The notes: generated by a model from the sequence alone, not told the origin. A DNA stretch of 64,000 nt from Pseudooceanicola endophyticus (GCF_018760365.1 NZ_JAHIAB010000001.1:1-64000), one strand, 5' to 3'; positions 40,784 through 52,338 are shown, numbered from the stretch's first letter. Translations and numbers: made by a program.

Positions 40784-42190
40784 ATGAAACACACCGCCGA
40801 TACCGAGTTCCGCAGCGCGATCGCTGCCCCCGTGGCACCGACCGGTCCGGATCACCCGGAGCCCCTGCCGACCCTGACGGTCATGGGCCTGCCGCTGGTC
40901 GATGCCAGCGCCGAGGACACGATCCGCGCGATCCTGGCGCCGGGGCGGCGCACCATCGCCTTCCTGAATGCCCATTGCGCCAATGTCATGGCCCGCGACA
41001 CCGCCTATGGCGATGCGCTGCAGCGCGCCGACATGGTGCTGCCCGACGGCATCGGCGTCGAACTGGCCGCCCGCATGAACGGCCATCAGCTGACCGCGAA
41101 CCTCAACGGCACCGACCTGGTGCCGGCGCTGCTGGCCCGCGCCCAGGAGCAGGGCCTGTCGGTCTTCCTGTTCGGCGGCACGCCCGGCACCGCCGAGACC
41201 GCCGCCCAAAGGCTTCAGGCCGACATCCCGGGGCTGAAGATCGCCGGCACCCGCGACGGCTATGGCGGTGCGCAGGACGAGATGGCGGCACTGTCGGCCA
41301 TCAACGCCTCGGGCGCCGACATCCTGCTGGTCGCCATGGGCGTGCCGCGTCAGGACCTTTGGCTGGCCCAGAACGCCCACCTGCTGAGCCCGCGCATCCA
41401 GCTGGGCGTCGGCGCGCTGCTGGACTTCCTGGCCGGCAATGTCCGCCGCGCGCCGCTGGCCGTGCGCAAGGCGAAGGCCGAATGGGCCTGGCGCCTGGCG
41501 ATGGAGCCCCGCCGCATGGCACGGCGCTACCTGATCGGCAACTTCACCTTCCTGGCCCGCGCCGCCCGGGTGGCGCTGCGCGGGATCCCCGCCGAGGCCT
41601 ACCGCAAGCGCGCGCTCGACCTGCTGCTGGCGGGCAGCGCGGCGCTGCTGCTGGCGCCGCTCTTCCTGATGATCGCGCTGGCGATCCGCCTCGACAGCCC
41701 GGGGCCGGCCTTCTACCGCCAGACCCGCGTCGGGCGGAACGGCAAGCCCTTCCAGGTGCTCAAGTTCCGCTCCATGTACCGTGATGCGGAGGCGCGCCGC
41801 GCCGCGCTGCTGGAGGGCTCGGACCGGCAGGGCATCTGCTTCAAGTCCCGCAACGATCCGCGCATCACCCGGGTCGGGCGCTGGCTGCGCCGCAGTTCCC
41901 TCGACGAGCTGCCGCAGATCCTCAACGTGCTGCGCGGCGAGATGTCCGTCGTGGGGCCCCGCCCCGCCCTGCCCCAGGAGGTCGCGGCCTTTCCCGAAGC
42001 CGCCCTCGGGCGCCTTGCCGTGCGACCGGGGATCACCGGGCTGTGGCAGGTGTCGGGCCGGGCGGACGTGGGCTTCGACAAGATGATCGACATGGACCTC
42101 GCCTATGCGCAGAACCGGTCGACGCTGCTGGACCTGGTGTTGATCGCGCTGACCTTCCGGGCCATCCTCTCGGGGCGCGGCGCCTACTGA
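40784..42190 (+). CDS. Fused WecG/TagA glycosyltransferase and initiating sugar-phosphate transferase
   Basis: A 468-residue protein from ATG 40784 after GGGGAGGGG. Residues about 30-245 form a WecG/TagA/CpsF (GT26) domain: AFLNAHCANVMARDTAYGDAL-type N-part, ADMVLPDGIGVELAAR, VAMGVPRQDLWLAQN and IQLGVGALLDFLAGNVRRAP. Residues about 270-468 form a bacterial sugar transferase (WcaJ/PglC catalytic part): one hydrophobic helix, DSPGPAFYRQTRVGRNGKPF, KFRSMYRDAE, RSSLDELPQILNVLRGEMSVVGPRPALP and RPGITGLWQVSGR. One polypeptide would thus load the first sugar phosphate on undecaprenyl phosphate and add the second sugar. It lacks the extra N-terminal helices of WcaJ. It ends the polysaccharide locus. 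Confidence 0.9.
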   Translation: MKHTADTEFRSAIAAPVAPTGPDHPEPLPTLTVMGLPLVDASAEDTIRAILAPGRRTIAFLNAHCANVMARDTAYGDALQRADMVLPDGIGVELAARMNGHQLTANLNGTDLVPALLARAQEQGLSVFLFGGTPGTAETAAQRLQADIPGLKIAGTRDGYGGAQDEMAALSAINASGADILLVAMGVPRQDLWLAQNAHLLSPRIQLGVGALLDFLAGNVRRAPLAVRKAKAEWAWRLAMEPRRMARRYLIGNFTFLARAARVALRGIPAEAYRKRALDLLLAGSAALLLAPLFLMIALAIRLDSPGPAFYRQTRVGRNGKPFQVLKFRSMYRDAEARRAALLEGSDRQGICFKSRNDPRITRVGRWLRRSSLDELPQILNVLRGEMSVVGPRPALPQEVAAFPEAALGRLAVRPGITGLWQVSGRADVGFDKMIDMDLAYAQNRSTLLDLVLIALTFRAILSGRGAY

Positions 42191-42310
42191 GGCCACGGGC
42201 CGTTCCCCGGGGCCGGTCCCCCGGGGCCGGCCCTGCCGGACCGTCATCGCGGCGTCATGCGGGCGCACTAGTCAGGCGCGATCCGAACTGCCCCAGGAAA
42301 GACCGGCCCC

Positions 42311-43147
42311 ATGCCCCGTCCACAACCCGACATCTCTGCCCTTCTCGACCCGCGCGAAAGCTTCCTGCGCGCCCTCATGCCCCGCGCCGCCGCCCGGGCG
42401 CTTGAAGGGTTCCGCAACCGCGAAGCCGGCCAGTACACGCTGAAGGGCCCGCAGGACATCCTGACCGAGACAGACCTGGCGGTCGAGGCGCTGATCCGCG
42501 CGGAAATCGCCCGCGCCTTCCCCGAAGATGCCATCCTGGGCGAGGAAGGCGGCGGCACGCCGGGCCCCGCGACATGGGTCATCGACCCGATCGACGGCAC
42601 CGCGAACTTTGCCCGCGGCATCCCGCATTTCTGCGTCATCGTGGCCTTCTGCCTGGACGGGCGCTGCGAGCTGGGGGCGATCTGCGAACCGGTCGGGGCG
42701 GAACACTACCTGGCGCGTCGCGGCTGCGGCGCCACGCTGAACGGCACCCCGATGCAGGTCAGCCCCACCCGGGAGATGCCGCGCGCCGCGCTGGAATTCG
42801 GCTGGTCCCGGCGCCATCCGGTCGCACAGTACCTGGAGGCCCAGCGGCAGCTGCTGGAGCTGGGGGCGACGCTGCGGCGGGGCGCCTCGGGCGGGCTGGC
42901 GCTGGCCTATGTCGCCGCCGGCCGCTCCGACGGCTATGCCGAGCTCTCGATGAACAGCTGGGACTGCCTGGCCGGGCTGCTGATGGTGCACGAGGCCGGC
43001 GGCACCACCGGCCCCTGGCCCGCGACCCTGGACGACCTGAGCCGCACCGGCCCGGTGCTGGCCGCCACCCCGGCCCTGGCCGAGGCCTTCTCGGGCGCGG
43101 TCTTCGGCCCGCAGTTGCCCAAGCCCGCCGCGCCGGCGCCACTCTGA
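42311..43147 (+). CDS. Inositol monophosphatase family protein
   Basis: A 278-residue Mg-dependent phosphatase. The metal-binding motifs are GEEGG (near residue 77), DPIDGTANFARG (about 92-103) and NSWDCLAGLLMVHEAGG near the C-terminus. CAGGAAAG precedes the ATG. Members act on inositol phosphates, histidinol phosphate, or PAP; the precise substrate is unclear here. Only 120 bp after the fused transferase, it may be linked to nucleotide sugar supply, or it may belong with the following EamA and acyltransferase genes on the same strand. Confidence 0.88.
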   Translation: MPRPQPDISALLDPRESFLRALMPRAAARALEGFRNREAGQYTLKGPQDILTETDLAVEALIRAEIARAFPEDAILGEEGGGTPGPATWVIDPIDGTANFARGIPHFCVIVAFCLDGRCELGAICEPVGAEHYLARRGCGATLNGTPMQVSPTREMPRAALEFGWSRRHPVAQYLEAQRQLLELGATLRRGASGGLALAYVAAGRSDGYAELSMNSWDCLAGLLMVHEAGGTTGPWPATLDDLSRTGPVLAATPALAEAFSGAVFGPQLPKPAAPAPL

Positions 43148-43238
43148 GGGGCGCGGGCGGCCTTGCGTTCGCGTCACTGGACAGCGCCTGCCCGCCCGCC
43201 TAGCCTGCCCGCCTGCCGATCCCGGCAAGGAGGCGCCC

Positions 43239-44138
43239 ATGCAGACCCAGAACCGCGCCATCGGCCTGATGATCCTGGCCGCGCTGTTCATGTGCTCGAT
43301 GGATGCCACCGCCAAGGCGGTGGCCCAGGAGGCCAATACCTTCATGGCGCTCTGGGCGCGCTACGTCGGCCAGACGCTGGTGGTGATCGTGGTGGTGGGC
43401 CGGCGCCTGCCGCAGGTCGCCCGCACCCGCTTCCCGCGGCTGCAGGCGCTGCGCTCGGGTTTCCAGCTGGGCGCCACCACCTGCTTCTTCACCGGCCTCA
43501 GCCTGCTGGGCCTGGCCGAATGCACCGCGATCATGGACATCAGCCCGGTGCTGATCACCCTGGGCGCGGCACTGTTCCTGGGCGAACGGCTGGGGCCGCG
43601 CCGACTGGCCGGGATCCTGGCGGCGCTGATCGGCGCGCTGATCATCATCCGTCCCGGCAGCGGCGTGCTCTCGACGGCGGCGCTGCTGCCGCTGGGCGCG
43701 GCCTGCTGCTACGCGGGCTTTGCGCTGACCACCCGTCATATCGGCCACCGCGAGGATCCCTGGACCTCGCTGCTCTACGCGGCGCTGCTGGGGGCTGCCG
43801 TGCTGACCGTGCTGGCGCCCTTCCAGTGGCAGATGCCCTCGCCGCGCACGGCCCTGCTGATGCTGCTGATCGCCGCGCTCGGCACGCTGGGCCAGCTGTT
43901 CATGATCCGGGCGCTGGCGATCGGAGAGGCGGCAATGCTGGCCCCGTTCAGCTATGTCGGGCTGATTTACGCCACCGTGCTGGGCCTGGTCCTGTTTGCG
44001 GAATTCCCCGACGTCTGGACGGTGGCCGGTGCGCTTGTCGTGGTGGCAGCCGGCGTTTATGTCTGGCACCGAGAGACGCGCGGACAGCACCCCGCCCCCG
44101 CCGTTGCCGAAGTCAAGATGCCACCGGAAGGGCTCTGA
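43239..44138 (+). CDS. EamA/DMT family transporter
   Basis: A 299-residue membrane protein with ten predicted helices in two EamA halves. The N-terminal half has CSMDATAKAVAQEANTFMALWARYVGQT-type sequence and the second half GEAAMLAPFSYVGLIYATVLG, the usual family endings. AAGGAGG precedes the ATG. Members export or import metabolites such as amino acids, S-adenosylmethionine or nucleotide sugars; the substrate is not evident. The next gene starts four bases after its stop, so both are cotranscribed. It is a second DMT family gene in this window, with limited similarity in length and layout to the one at 14.6 kb. Confidence 0.88.
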   Translation: MQTQNRAIGLMILAALFMCSMDATAKAVAQEANTFMALWARYVGQTLVVIVVVGRRLPQVARTRFPRLQALRSGFQLGATTCFFTGLSLLGLAECTAIMDISPVLITLGAALFLGERLGPRRLAGILAALIGALIIIRPGSGVLSTAALLPLGAACCYAGFALTTRHIGHREDPWTSLLYAALLGAAVLTVLAPFQWQMPSPRTALLMLLIAALGTLGQLFMIRALAIGEAAMLAPFSYVGLIYATVLGLVLFAEFPDVWTVAGALVVVAAGVYVWHRETRGQHPAPAVAEVKMPPEGL

Positions 44139-44142
44139 ACCG

Positions 44143-45033
44143 ATGGATCCGAAGGACCAGCCGCTGGGCACCCGGGCAGGACATTACCTGTCAAACCTCG
44201 CCATGATGGCCGCGCTCAGGGGCGGACGGCTGCTGCCCTACGAAAGGCGCGTGCCGCTGGTCGGACGGCTGATGCAGCTGGTCGCGCCCTTCACCGGCTG
44301 GCGCGGGCGCATCCGCACCAACCTGCAGCGCTCCTGGCCGCAGCTGCCCGAAGCCGAGATCGAGCGCCTGGTGAAGACGGTGCCGGAACGCTTCGGCCGC
44401 ACCTTCGCCGAGATCTTCACCGGCGACGAATTCGCCGACCGGCTGGACGCCACGCCGCTGACCGGCCCCGGCCTTGCCACGCTGGAAGAGGCCCATGCCG
44501 CAGGGCGCCCGGTGATCTTCGTCTCGGGCCATTTCGGCAACTGGGATGCGGCACGTTCGGCGATCTCCCGGCGCTTCGCCCCGGTGGGCGCGATCTACCG
44601 CCCCCTCAACAACCCCTATTCCGAACGCCAGTGGCGCGCCGCCCTGAAGGGCATCTCGGAGCCGATCTTCCCACGCTCGCGCCGCGGCCTGGCCGAGATG
44701 GTGCGCTACCTGCGCCAGGGCAACATGATCGCCATCCTGCACGACCAGCATTTCAGCCAGGGGGTCGAGGGCCGCTTCTTCGGGCGCCGGGTCAGGACCG
44801 CGCCCTCGGCGGCGGAAATGGCGCTGAAATACGACGCGCTGCTGATCCCCGCCTACGGCATCCGCCAGCCCGACGGGCTGAGCTTCGAGATGCGCCTCGA
44901 AGCGCCGATCCCCCATAGCGACCCCGAAACGATGACACAGGCCATGACCGACAGCCTCGAGGTCCAGGTCCGTGCCCATCCCGAGCAATGGTTCTGGATC
45001 CACCGCCGCTGGAAGGCCGAGGACCGCGCCTGA
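44143..45033 (+). CDS. Lysophospholipid/lipid A acyltransferase (LpxL/HtrB family)
   Basis: A 296-residue inner-membrane acyltransferase from ATG 44143. The catalytic HX4D is in VSGHFGNWDAAR. Other family blocks are GAIYRPLNNPY, RRGLAEMVRYL and AILHDQHFSQGVEGRFFGR, and the WIHRRWK ending is typical of LpxL-type late acyltransferases. The start codon lies four bases after the EamA stop. It would transfer a fatty acyl chain to lipid A or a related lipid. The length is close to E. coli LpxL (about 306). Confidence 0.9.
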   Translation: MDPKDQPLGTRAGHYLSNLAMMAALRGGRLLPYERRVPLVGRLMQLVAPFTGWRGRIRTNLQRSWPQLPEAEIERLVKTVPERFGRTFAEIFTGDEFADRLDATPLTGPGLATLEEAHAAGRPVIFVSGHFGNWDAARSAISRRFAPVGAIYRPLNNPYSERQWRAALKGISEPIFPRSRRGLAEMVRYLRQGNMIAILHDQHFSQGVEGRFFGRRVRTAPSAAEMALKYDALLIPAYGIRQPDGLSFEMRLEAPIPHSDPETMTQAMTDSLEVQVRAHPEQWFWIHRRWKAEDRA

Positions 45034-45070
45034 CCCCGGGCCCGGCGCCTAGATCCGGGGGCCCGCCCGG

Positions 45071-45131
45071 GCTCTTTCATCTGGCCGGAAATATCCCCCC
45101 GGAGGGTCGCCGCGCCCCGGCGCGGCGAAAC
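45071..45131. repeat. Dispersed intergenic repeat, copy A
   Basis: Contains CTCTTTCATCTGGCCGGAAA, then ATATCCCCCCGGAGGG and a perfect hairpin (TCGCCGCGCC/GGCGCGGCGA). It lies between the convergent ends of the acyltransferase and DUF1223 genes and may act as a bidirectional terminator. Confidence 0.7.
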
Positions 45132-45142
45132 AGGGCCCGTGC

Positions 45143-46057
45143 TCAGCGCAGGCGGGCGGCGGCCTCGATGGCGCCCATGCCGTCACGCTGCAGCAGCACC
45201 GCCCCGGGCATGTCCTTCTGCGGCGTCACCTCGATCTTCAGCGGCTGGGTGCCGTCCCAGTCGGTCAGCGTCTTCCAGTAGGTGACGACGTTGACATATT
45301 GCAGCTCGGTCCCGGCATTCTCGCCGCGCAGGATCTTGACCTGCTGGCGCGGCATGTAATGCACCAGCTCCAGCACCAGCCCGCCCTTCGGGCGGTCCTG
45401 CCCCAGGGCCTGAGCCTGCACCTCGTAATGCCCGTTGTCCAGCTTGCGCACGCTCAGGCTGTAGTGCTGCGGCAGCGTCATGGCGCGGGCGATGTTCTCG
45501 GCCAGGGCCATCGGGCGGGCCCCCTTCACGAAGGTGGTGCCGTCCACCACCATCTGGGGCGTGTAGATCATCCGCTTGCCATGGGCCGAGGCATAGGCCT
45601 TCTGCCGGGCGGTAAAGCCCGGGTCGGCAAAGTCGTCCTTCCAGCCCAGGTAGTCCCAGTAATCGACATGCAGCGCCAGCGGCAGCACGTCGTCGCGCCC
45701 GGCCAGCTGTTCCATCAGCTTGTCGGCCGGCGGACAGGCCGAGCACCCCTGCGAGGTATAGAGTTCGACCACCACCGGCGAATGCGCGCTGCCCGCGCCC
45801 CGGGCTGCCGCCTGCCGGGCCATCTGGCTGCCCGGCACATGCCAGACACCGGAGGCCGCGCCCGCGGTCGACGCCGTATCCGCCGTCCCGTTCAGCGCCT
45901 CCGACAGGGTGGTGATCGCCGCCTCGGCAGAGAACGCCCCGCCGGGGCCCGCAGCAGACCCGGGCGCATCCTGGGCGAAGGCACGTCCGGCTCCGGTCAG
46001 GCTCAGCGCCGCCAGAGCCCCCGCCATCACAAGGGCTGCCCGTCGTGTCATGCTCAT
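45143..46057 (-). CDS. DUF1223 thioredoxin-like secreted protein
   Basis: A 304-residue protein from ATG 46057 (MSMTRRAALVMAGALAALSL), with a signal peptide ending near GRAFA. The mature region begins with an Ala/Gly-rich linker, then VVVELYTSQGCSACPPADKL with the CXXC pair Cys105/Cys108 typical of DUF1223. YTPQMVVDG and LQYVNVVTYW-type strands follow. Roles are not established; family members are periplasmic, and the CXXC suggests thiol redox or metal handling. It is divergent from acnA. Long N-terminal extensions are antisense to the promoter region and are not used. Confidence 0.85.
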   Translation of the reverse strand: MSMTRRAALVMAGALAALSLTGAGRAFAQDAPGSAAGPGGAFSAEAAITTLSEALNGTADTASTAGAASGVWHVPGSQMARQAAARGAGSAHSPVVVELYTSQGCSACPPADKLMEQLAGRDDVLPLALHVDYWDYLGWKDDFADPGFTARQKAYASAHGKRMIYTPQMVVDGTTFVKGARPMALAENIARAMTLPQHYSLSVRKLDNGHYEVQAQALGQDRPKGGLVLELVHYMPRQQVKILRGENAGTELQYVNVVTYWKTLTDWDGTQPLKIEVTPQKDMPGAVLLQRDGMGAIEAAARLR

Positions 46058-46273
46058 GGAATGGGTCTCCGGTGGTTCCGTCCGCAGCATAGGTAGCCAA
46101 AGACCCCCCCCCTCGCCAATCAACGTTTTGCGAGAGCGCGCCGCCGTGTGCTCGCGTGATCCTTGGGTCACGCTTTGCGGCGCCGGGAATATTTGCCCCG
46201 CCCGGGGCATCCGGCCAGCGACAAATCCCCGCGCCGCCCTAGCTTGTCGTCCAGAACCCTTGAAATCCCGCCA

Positions 46274-46283
46274 TTGTGCACAA
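46274..46283. promoter_or_regulatory. TTGTGCACAA palindrome before acnA
   Basis: A perfect 10-bp palindrome 104 bp before the acnA start, next to GTATAC. It may be an operator or part of a promoter. The 329-bp gap 46058-46386 shows no other gene. Confidence 0.3.
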
Positions 46284-46386
46284 AGGTATACGAAAACCCG
46301 GTTGCGCCCCTTGATCGCTGGTTGACGATGGGGCAGAACCACGGACAGCACGAACCTCTCACTGATGTTGGAAGGGAGCCATCTTC

Positions 46387-49134
<2,748 letters not shown>

Positions 49135-49154
49135 GCGACACACGACAAACCGAG

Positions 49155-49180
49155 AGGGCCTCCATTCCGGAGGCCCTTTT
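49155..49180 (+). terminator. Rho-independent terminator of acnA
   Basis: Arms GGGCCTCC and GGAGGCCC (plus one A-T pair) with a five-base loop, followed by TTTT, 21 bp after the acnA stop. Confidence 0.85.
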
Positions 49181-49188
49181 CGTTGCAG

Positions 49189-49260
49189 GCGTCGCGGGGG
49201 CTCTGCCCCCGTCTCCTGCGGAGACTCCCCCGCCATATTTTTGGAAAGATGAATTCAGCA
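49189..49260. repeat. Dispersed intergenic repeat, copy E (reverse orientation)
   Basis: On the reverse strand: TTCATCTTTCCAAAAATATG, then GCGGGGGAG and GC-rich hairpins (GTCTCC/GGAGAC and a GGGGGC...GCCCCC pair). It closely resembles copy D at 60.8 kb. It lies between acnA and copy B. Confidence 0.65.
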
Positions 49261-49309
49261 CCGCCGCGCGATGGAAAACGCGCGCCGGATCCCTCCCGCG
49301 CGCGCCTCG

Positions 49310-49370
49310 GCTCTTTCATCTGGCTGAAAATATCCCCCCCGGAGGGTCGCCGCACAGGGTGCGGCGAAAA
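49310..49370. repeat. Dispersed intergenic repeat, copy B
   Basis: GGCTCTTTCATCTGGCTGAA, then AAATATCCCCCCCGGAGGG and a hairpin TCGCCGCAC/GTGCGGCGA. It ends directly at the ccmG stop. The core matches copies A and C. Confidence 0.7.
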
Positions 49371-49371
49371 T

Positions 49372-49917
49372 TCAGCGGGTCTCGGCCTTGGCCTTCTCGA
49401 TCGCCGGGCGGATCGTCTCGTTCAGCACCCGTTCGGTGATCGGACCGGCGAAGCGCAGGATCACCTTGCCCTGACCGTCGATCACGTAGGTTTCCGGCAC
49501 CCCGTAAAGACCCCAGTTCAGCGCCATCTGGCCCTTCGCATCGGCGCCGAGCTTGCTGTAGGGATTGCCCAGCTCTTCGAGGAAGGCCGTCGCCTTGGCG
49601 GGCTCGTCCTTGTAGTTGACCCCGTAGATCGGCACCTCTCCGCGCTCGGCGATGGCCTCCAGGTTCGGATGCTCCACCCGGCAGGGCGCGCACCAGCTGG
49701 CGAAGAAGTTCACCAGCTTGACCTTGCCGTCGCGCAGCGTGGCATCATCGAAGCTCGGGTAGTCGGCCAGCTGGGTCAGCTGCACGCCCGGCGCCGGCTT
49801 GCCGGCAATCGCGCTTGGCAGCGCATCGGGATCCTGCCGCTGCATGCCCCAGAAGAACACCCCCGCCAGCGCGGCGAAGATCACCGGCGGCAGCACCATC
49901 AACGGTTTAACGCGCAT
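49372..49917 (-). CDS. ccmG: Thiol:disulfide interchange protein CcmG/DsbE
   Basis: A 181-residue periplasmic thioredoxin-like protein anchored by an N-terminal helix (PLMVLPPVIFAALAGVFFWG). The redox site is FASWCAPCRVEHPN, and YGVNYKD and GVPETYVIDGQG are the CcmG signatures. It keeps apocytochrome c cysteines reduced for haem attachment. Its start overlaps the ccmD end by 11 bp. It closes the ccm operon, with repeat copy B immediately after its stop. Confidence 0.93.
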   Translation of the reverse strand: MRVKPLMVLPPVIFAALAGVFFWGMQRQDPDALPSAIAGKPAPGVQLTQLADYPSFDDATLRDGKVKLVNFFASWCAPCRVEHPNLEAIAERGEVPIYGVNYKDEPAKATAFLEELGNPYSKLGADAKGQMALNWGLYGVPETYVIDGQGKVILRFAGPITERVLNETIRPAIEKAKAETR

Positions 49918-50062
49918 GTTTCGCCCTCGCCTCGACTTCTTCCATGCGCCGTTTCACCCGACGCGCCCGCATCACGCTGACCACGATCACCACCGCCAGC
50001 AGCAGCAGCGACACCGCATAGGCCGACAGCACCGACCCCGCATATTTTCCAAGATCGGGCAT
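49907..50062 (-). CDS. ccmD: Haem exporter protein CcmD
   Basis: A 51-residue membrane protein (MPDLGKYAGSVLSAYAVSLL), one helix followed by a basic tail (MRARRVKRRMEEVEARAKH). Size, position between ccmC and ccmG and the Y-rich start are typical of CcmD, which helps release holo-CcmE from CcmABC. Its ATG overlaps the ccmC stop by one base. It is easily missed because of its length. Confidence 0.88.
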   Translation of the reverse strand: MPDLGKYAGSVLSAYAVSLLLLAVVIVVSVMRARRVKRRMEEVEARAKHAR

Positions 50063-50793
50063 CACGCCATCCTTTCCCGGGCCAGCAGCGCCCGCATCCG
50101 GCGGGCCCGGATCTCGGTCTGGGTGCGCAGCAGCACCAGCGCCACGAACAGCAGAACGAACCCGCTCATGCAGACCAGCAGCGGGAAATAGAAGACATTG
50201 GCCACGTGATCCGCCCGGTCCATCGACAGCGAGGCCCCCTGGTGCAGCCCCTGGTTCCAGAAGTCCACCGCATAGCGGCTGAGCACCGCGAAGACCGAGC
50301 CCACGATGCACAGGATCGAGGTCAGGTCCGCCGCCGTGTCGTCATCCTCGATCGCCGCCCAGAGCGCGATGTAGCCGAGGTAGAACAGGAACAGGATCAG
50401 GAAAGAGGTCAGCCGCGGGTCCCAGGCCCACCAGGTGCCCCACATCGGCTGGCCCCAGATCGCCCCGGTGATCAGCGCGATCAGCGTCATCACCGCGCCC
50501 ACGGGGGCCGCCGCGCGCGCCGCCAGTGCGCTGACATGATGCCGGCGCACCAGCCAGATCAGCGAGGCCACCAGCATCATGAACCAGCCGTTGATCGCCA
50601 TCAGCGCCGAGGGCACATGCAGGTAGATGATCTTCACGGTCGAGCCCTGACGGTAATCGTCGGGCGTCAGGAAGAAGCCCCAGATGAGCCCCACCAAAAG
50701 CGCCACGCAGGCCAGACCCCCGACCCAGGGCAGCAGCCGGTTCGCCGTGGCGATGAATTTCCGTGGATTGGCGTATTCCCAGATCGAAGCCAT
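50062..50793 (-). CDS. ccmC: Haem exporter protein CcmC
   Basis: A 243-residue six-helix membrane protein with the tryptophan-rich haem-handling motif GTWWAWDPRLTS and flanking conserved histidines (HVPSALMAINGW; later GLHQGASLSM). It loads haem onto CcmE. MASIWEYANPRKF is the typical start. It lies between ccmB and ccmD in the operon. Confidence 0.95.
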   Translation of the reverse strand: MASIWEYANPRKFIATANRLLPWVGGLACVALLVGLIWGFFLTPDDYRQGSTVKIIYLHVPSALMAINGWFMMLVASLIWLVRRHHVSALAARAAAPVGAVMTLIALITGAIWGQPMWGTWWAWDPRLTSFLILFLFYLGYIALWAAIEDDDTAADLTSILCIVGSVFAVLSRYAVDFWNQGLHQGASLSMDRADHVANVFYFPLLVCMSGFVLLFVALVLLRTQTEIRARRMRALLARERMA

Positions 50794-50846
50794 GGGTCCT
50801 TCCTATCTCCGTCCCGCGACGCGGGACAATCACATCCTCTCGGGGC

Positions 50847-51503
50847 TCACCGCAGGTTGACCCGCAGCACCGCCGCCGCCGCGAAGGGAAGCAGTGCCAG
50901 CGTCGCCAGGCTGACCCCGGCCAGCACCAGCAGCGGCGTCTCCAGCGCCATGCCCGCGGCCCCGCGCCGCGCCACCTCGGCGCCGAAGATCAGCGTCGGC
51001 ACGTAGAGCGGCAGCACCAGCAGGCTCAGCAGCAGCCCACCCCGCTTCAGCCCGACGGTCAGAGCCGCGCCGAAGGCGCCGATCATGCTCAGCGCCGGGG
51101 TGCCAAGCGCAAGGCTGGCCATCAGCCACAGGTGACCGGGCCAGGGCAGGTTCAGCAGCACCCCCAGCACCGGGGCAGCCAGCGTCAGCGGCACCCCCGT
51201 GGTCAGCCAGTGCACCAGCGCCTTCACCGCCACCACCGCCTCCAGCGGCAGCGGCGCGGTCGCCAGCAGGTCCAGGCTGCCATCCTCGTAATCCAGCGCA
51301 AAGATCCGGTCGAGCGAGAGCAGGCAGGACAGCAGTGCCCCCACCCACAGGATGCCCGGGGCGATCCGCGCCAGCAGCTCGGTCTCGGGACCGACACCGA
51401 AGGGGATCAGCGCCACCAGGATCAGGAAGAACGAAAGCCCCAGGCCAAAGCCGCCCCCCGCGCGCACCGCCAGCCTCAGGTCTCGGATCAGCAGCGCGTT
51501 CAC
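50847..51503 (-). CDS. ccmB: Haem exporter permease CcmB
   Basis: A 218-residue membrane protein with about six helices, beginning with GTG at 51503 that overlaps the ccmA stop (GTGA). The family blocks [21 protein letters not shown] and [17 protein letters not shown] are clear, and the latter region is diagnostic for CcmB. With CcmA it forms the ABC module that releases holo-CcmE. The start is confirmed by coupling to ccmA. Confidence 0.95.
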   Translation of the reverse strand: MNALLIRDLRLAVRAGGGFGLGLSFFLILVALIPFGVGPETELLARIAPGILWVGALLSCLLSLDRIFALDYEDGSLDLLATAPLPLEAVVAVKALVHWLTTGVPLTLAAPVLGVLLNLPWPGHLWLMASLALGTPALSMIGAFGAALTVGLKRGGLLLSLLVLPLYVPTLIFGAEVARRGAAGMALETPLLVLAGVSLATLALLPFAAAAVLRVNLR

Positions 51504-52129
51504 AGGAAGGCCTCGTCGAAAGTATCCATCGTGTCGGCCCGCGCCTTGAAGGCGCCCAGCTCCAGCACCCGGGCCTCCGGCAGTCCAAGGTCGATATGGG
51601 TGGCGATGATCGCCATGCCGCCACCGGCCAGATGGCTGCGCACCACATCGCCAAACAGCGCCACGGCAGAGGTGTCCAGCGACACCGTCGGCTCATCCAG
51701 CAGCCACAGCGGCCGCCCGGTGACCAGCAGCCGCGCCAGCCCCAGCCGGCGCTTCTGCCCGGCCGAGAGATGCCCGGCCAGCCGGGTCTGAAGCCCGACC
51801 AGATCAAAGCGCTCCAGCGCCTCGCCGATGTCGGCAACGCCATGCACGCTGGCCCAGAAGCGCAGGTTCTCGCGCACGCTCAGCTGGGTCTTGATGCCAT
51901 CGGCGTGGCTGGCATAGGCCACCCCCTCCTCGGGCAGGTTCACCTGTCCCGAAAGCGGCGGCTGCAATCCGGCAAGGCAGCGCAGCAGCGTGGTCTTGCC
52001 GGCCCCGTTCGGCGCGCGCAGCACCAGCGCCTCTCCCGGCACCAGGGAAAAGCCTACGCCCTGTAGCAGCGGCACGCCTCCGCGGGCGACCGAAAGGTCC
52101 TGAACCATGCATTCCATGGCGCCCCGCAT
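51500..52129 (-). CDS. ccmA: Haem exporter ATPase CcmA
   Basis: A 209-residue ABC ATPase from ATG 52129, which has GGAGG seven bases upstream; another ATG at 52117 is possible. Walker A is [10 protein letters not shown], the signature is LSAGQKRRL, and Walker B is [12 protein letters not shown]. It drives the CcmABCD complex. It starts the ccm operon, 210 bp after the Mth938-like gene on the same strand. Confidence 0.95.
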   Translation of the reverse strand: MRGAMECMVQDLSVARGGVPLLQGVGFSLVPGEALVLRAPNGAGKTTLLRCLAGLQPPLSGQVNLPEEGVAYASHADGIKTQLSVRENLRFWASVHGVADIGEALERFDLVGLQTRLAGHLSAGQKRRLGLARLLVTGRPLWLLDEPTVSLDTSAVALFGDVVRSHLAGGGMAIIATHIDLGLPEARVLELGAFKARADTMDTFDEAFL

Positions 52130-52269
52130 ACCCCAGCCTCCGGGCACACGGAAGAGGGGCCCGCCCTCACATCGCCGCGCCATTCCCCTACGTCACATCC
52201 CTGCCACGGCGTCCCGGTCAGGGCAGCCCTGCGCGCCACGCCCCGCAGCACGCCTCCCGCGTGCAGGGC

Positions 52270-52338
52270 GCCCCGGCTCTCTCATCTGGCCCCAAATATC
52301 CCCGCCGGAGGCATCCGCGCGCCCCGAAGGGCGCGCGC
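52270..52338. repeat. Dispersed intergenic repeat, copy C
   Basis: CTCTCTCATCTGGCCCCAAA, then TATCCCCGCCGGAGGC and a hairpin GCGCGCCC/GGGCGCGC, ending at the Mth938-like stop. It is the third copy of the TCATCTGGC type. Confidence 0.7.

Noticed and set aside
52130-52183. A longer start for ccmA
   Set aside because: The ATG at 52129 has GGAGG at good spacing, and the extra residues have no family counterpart.
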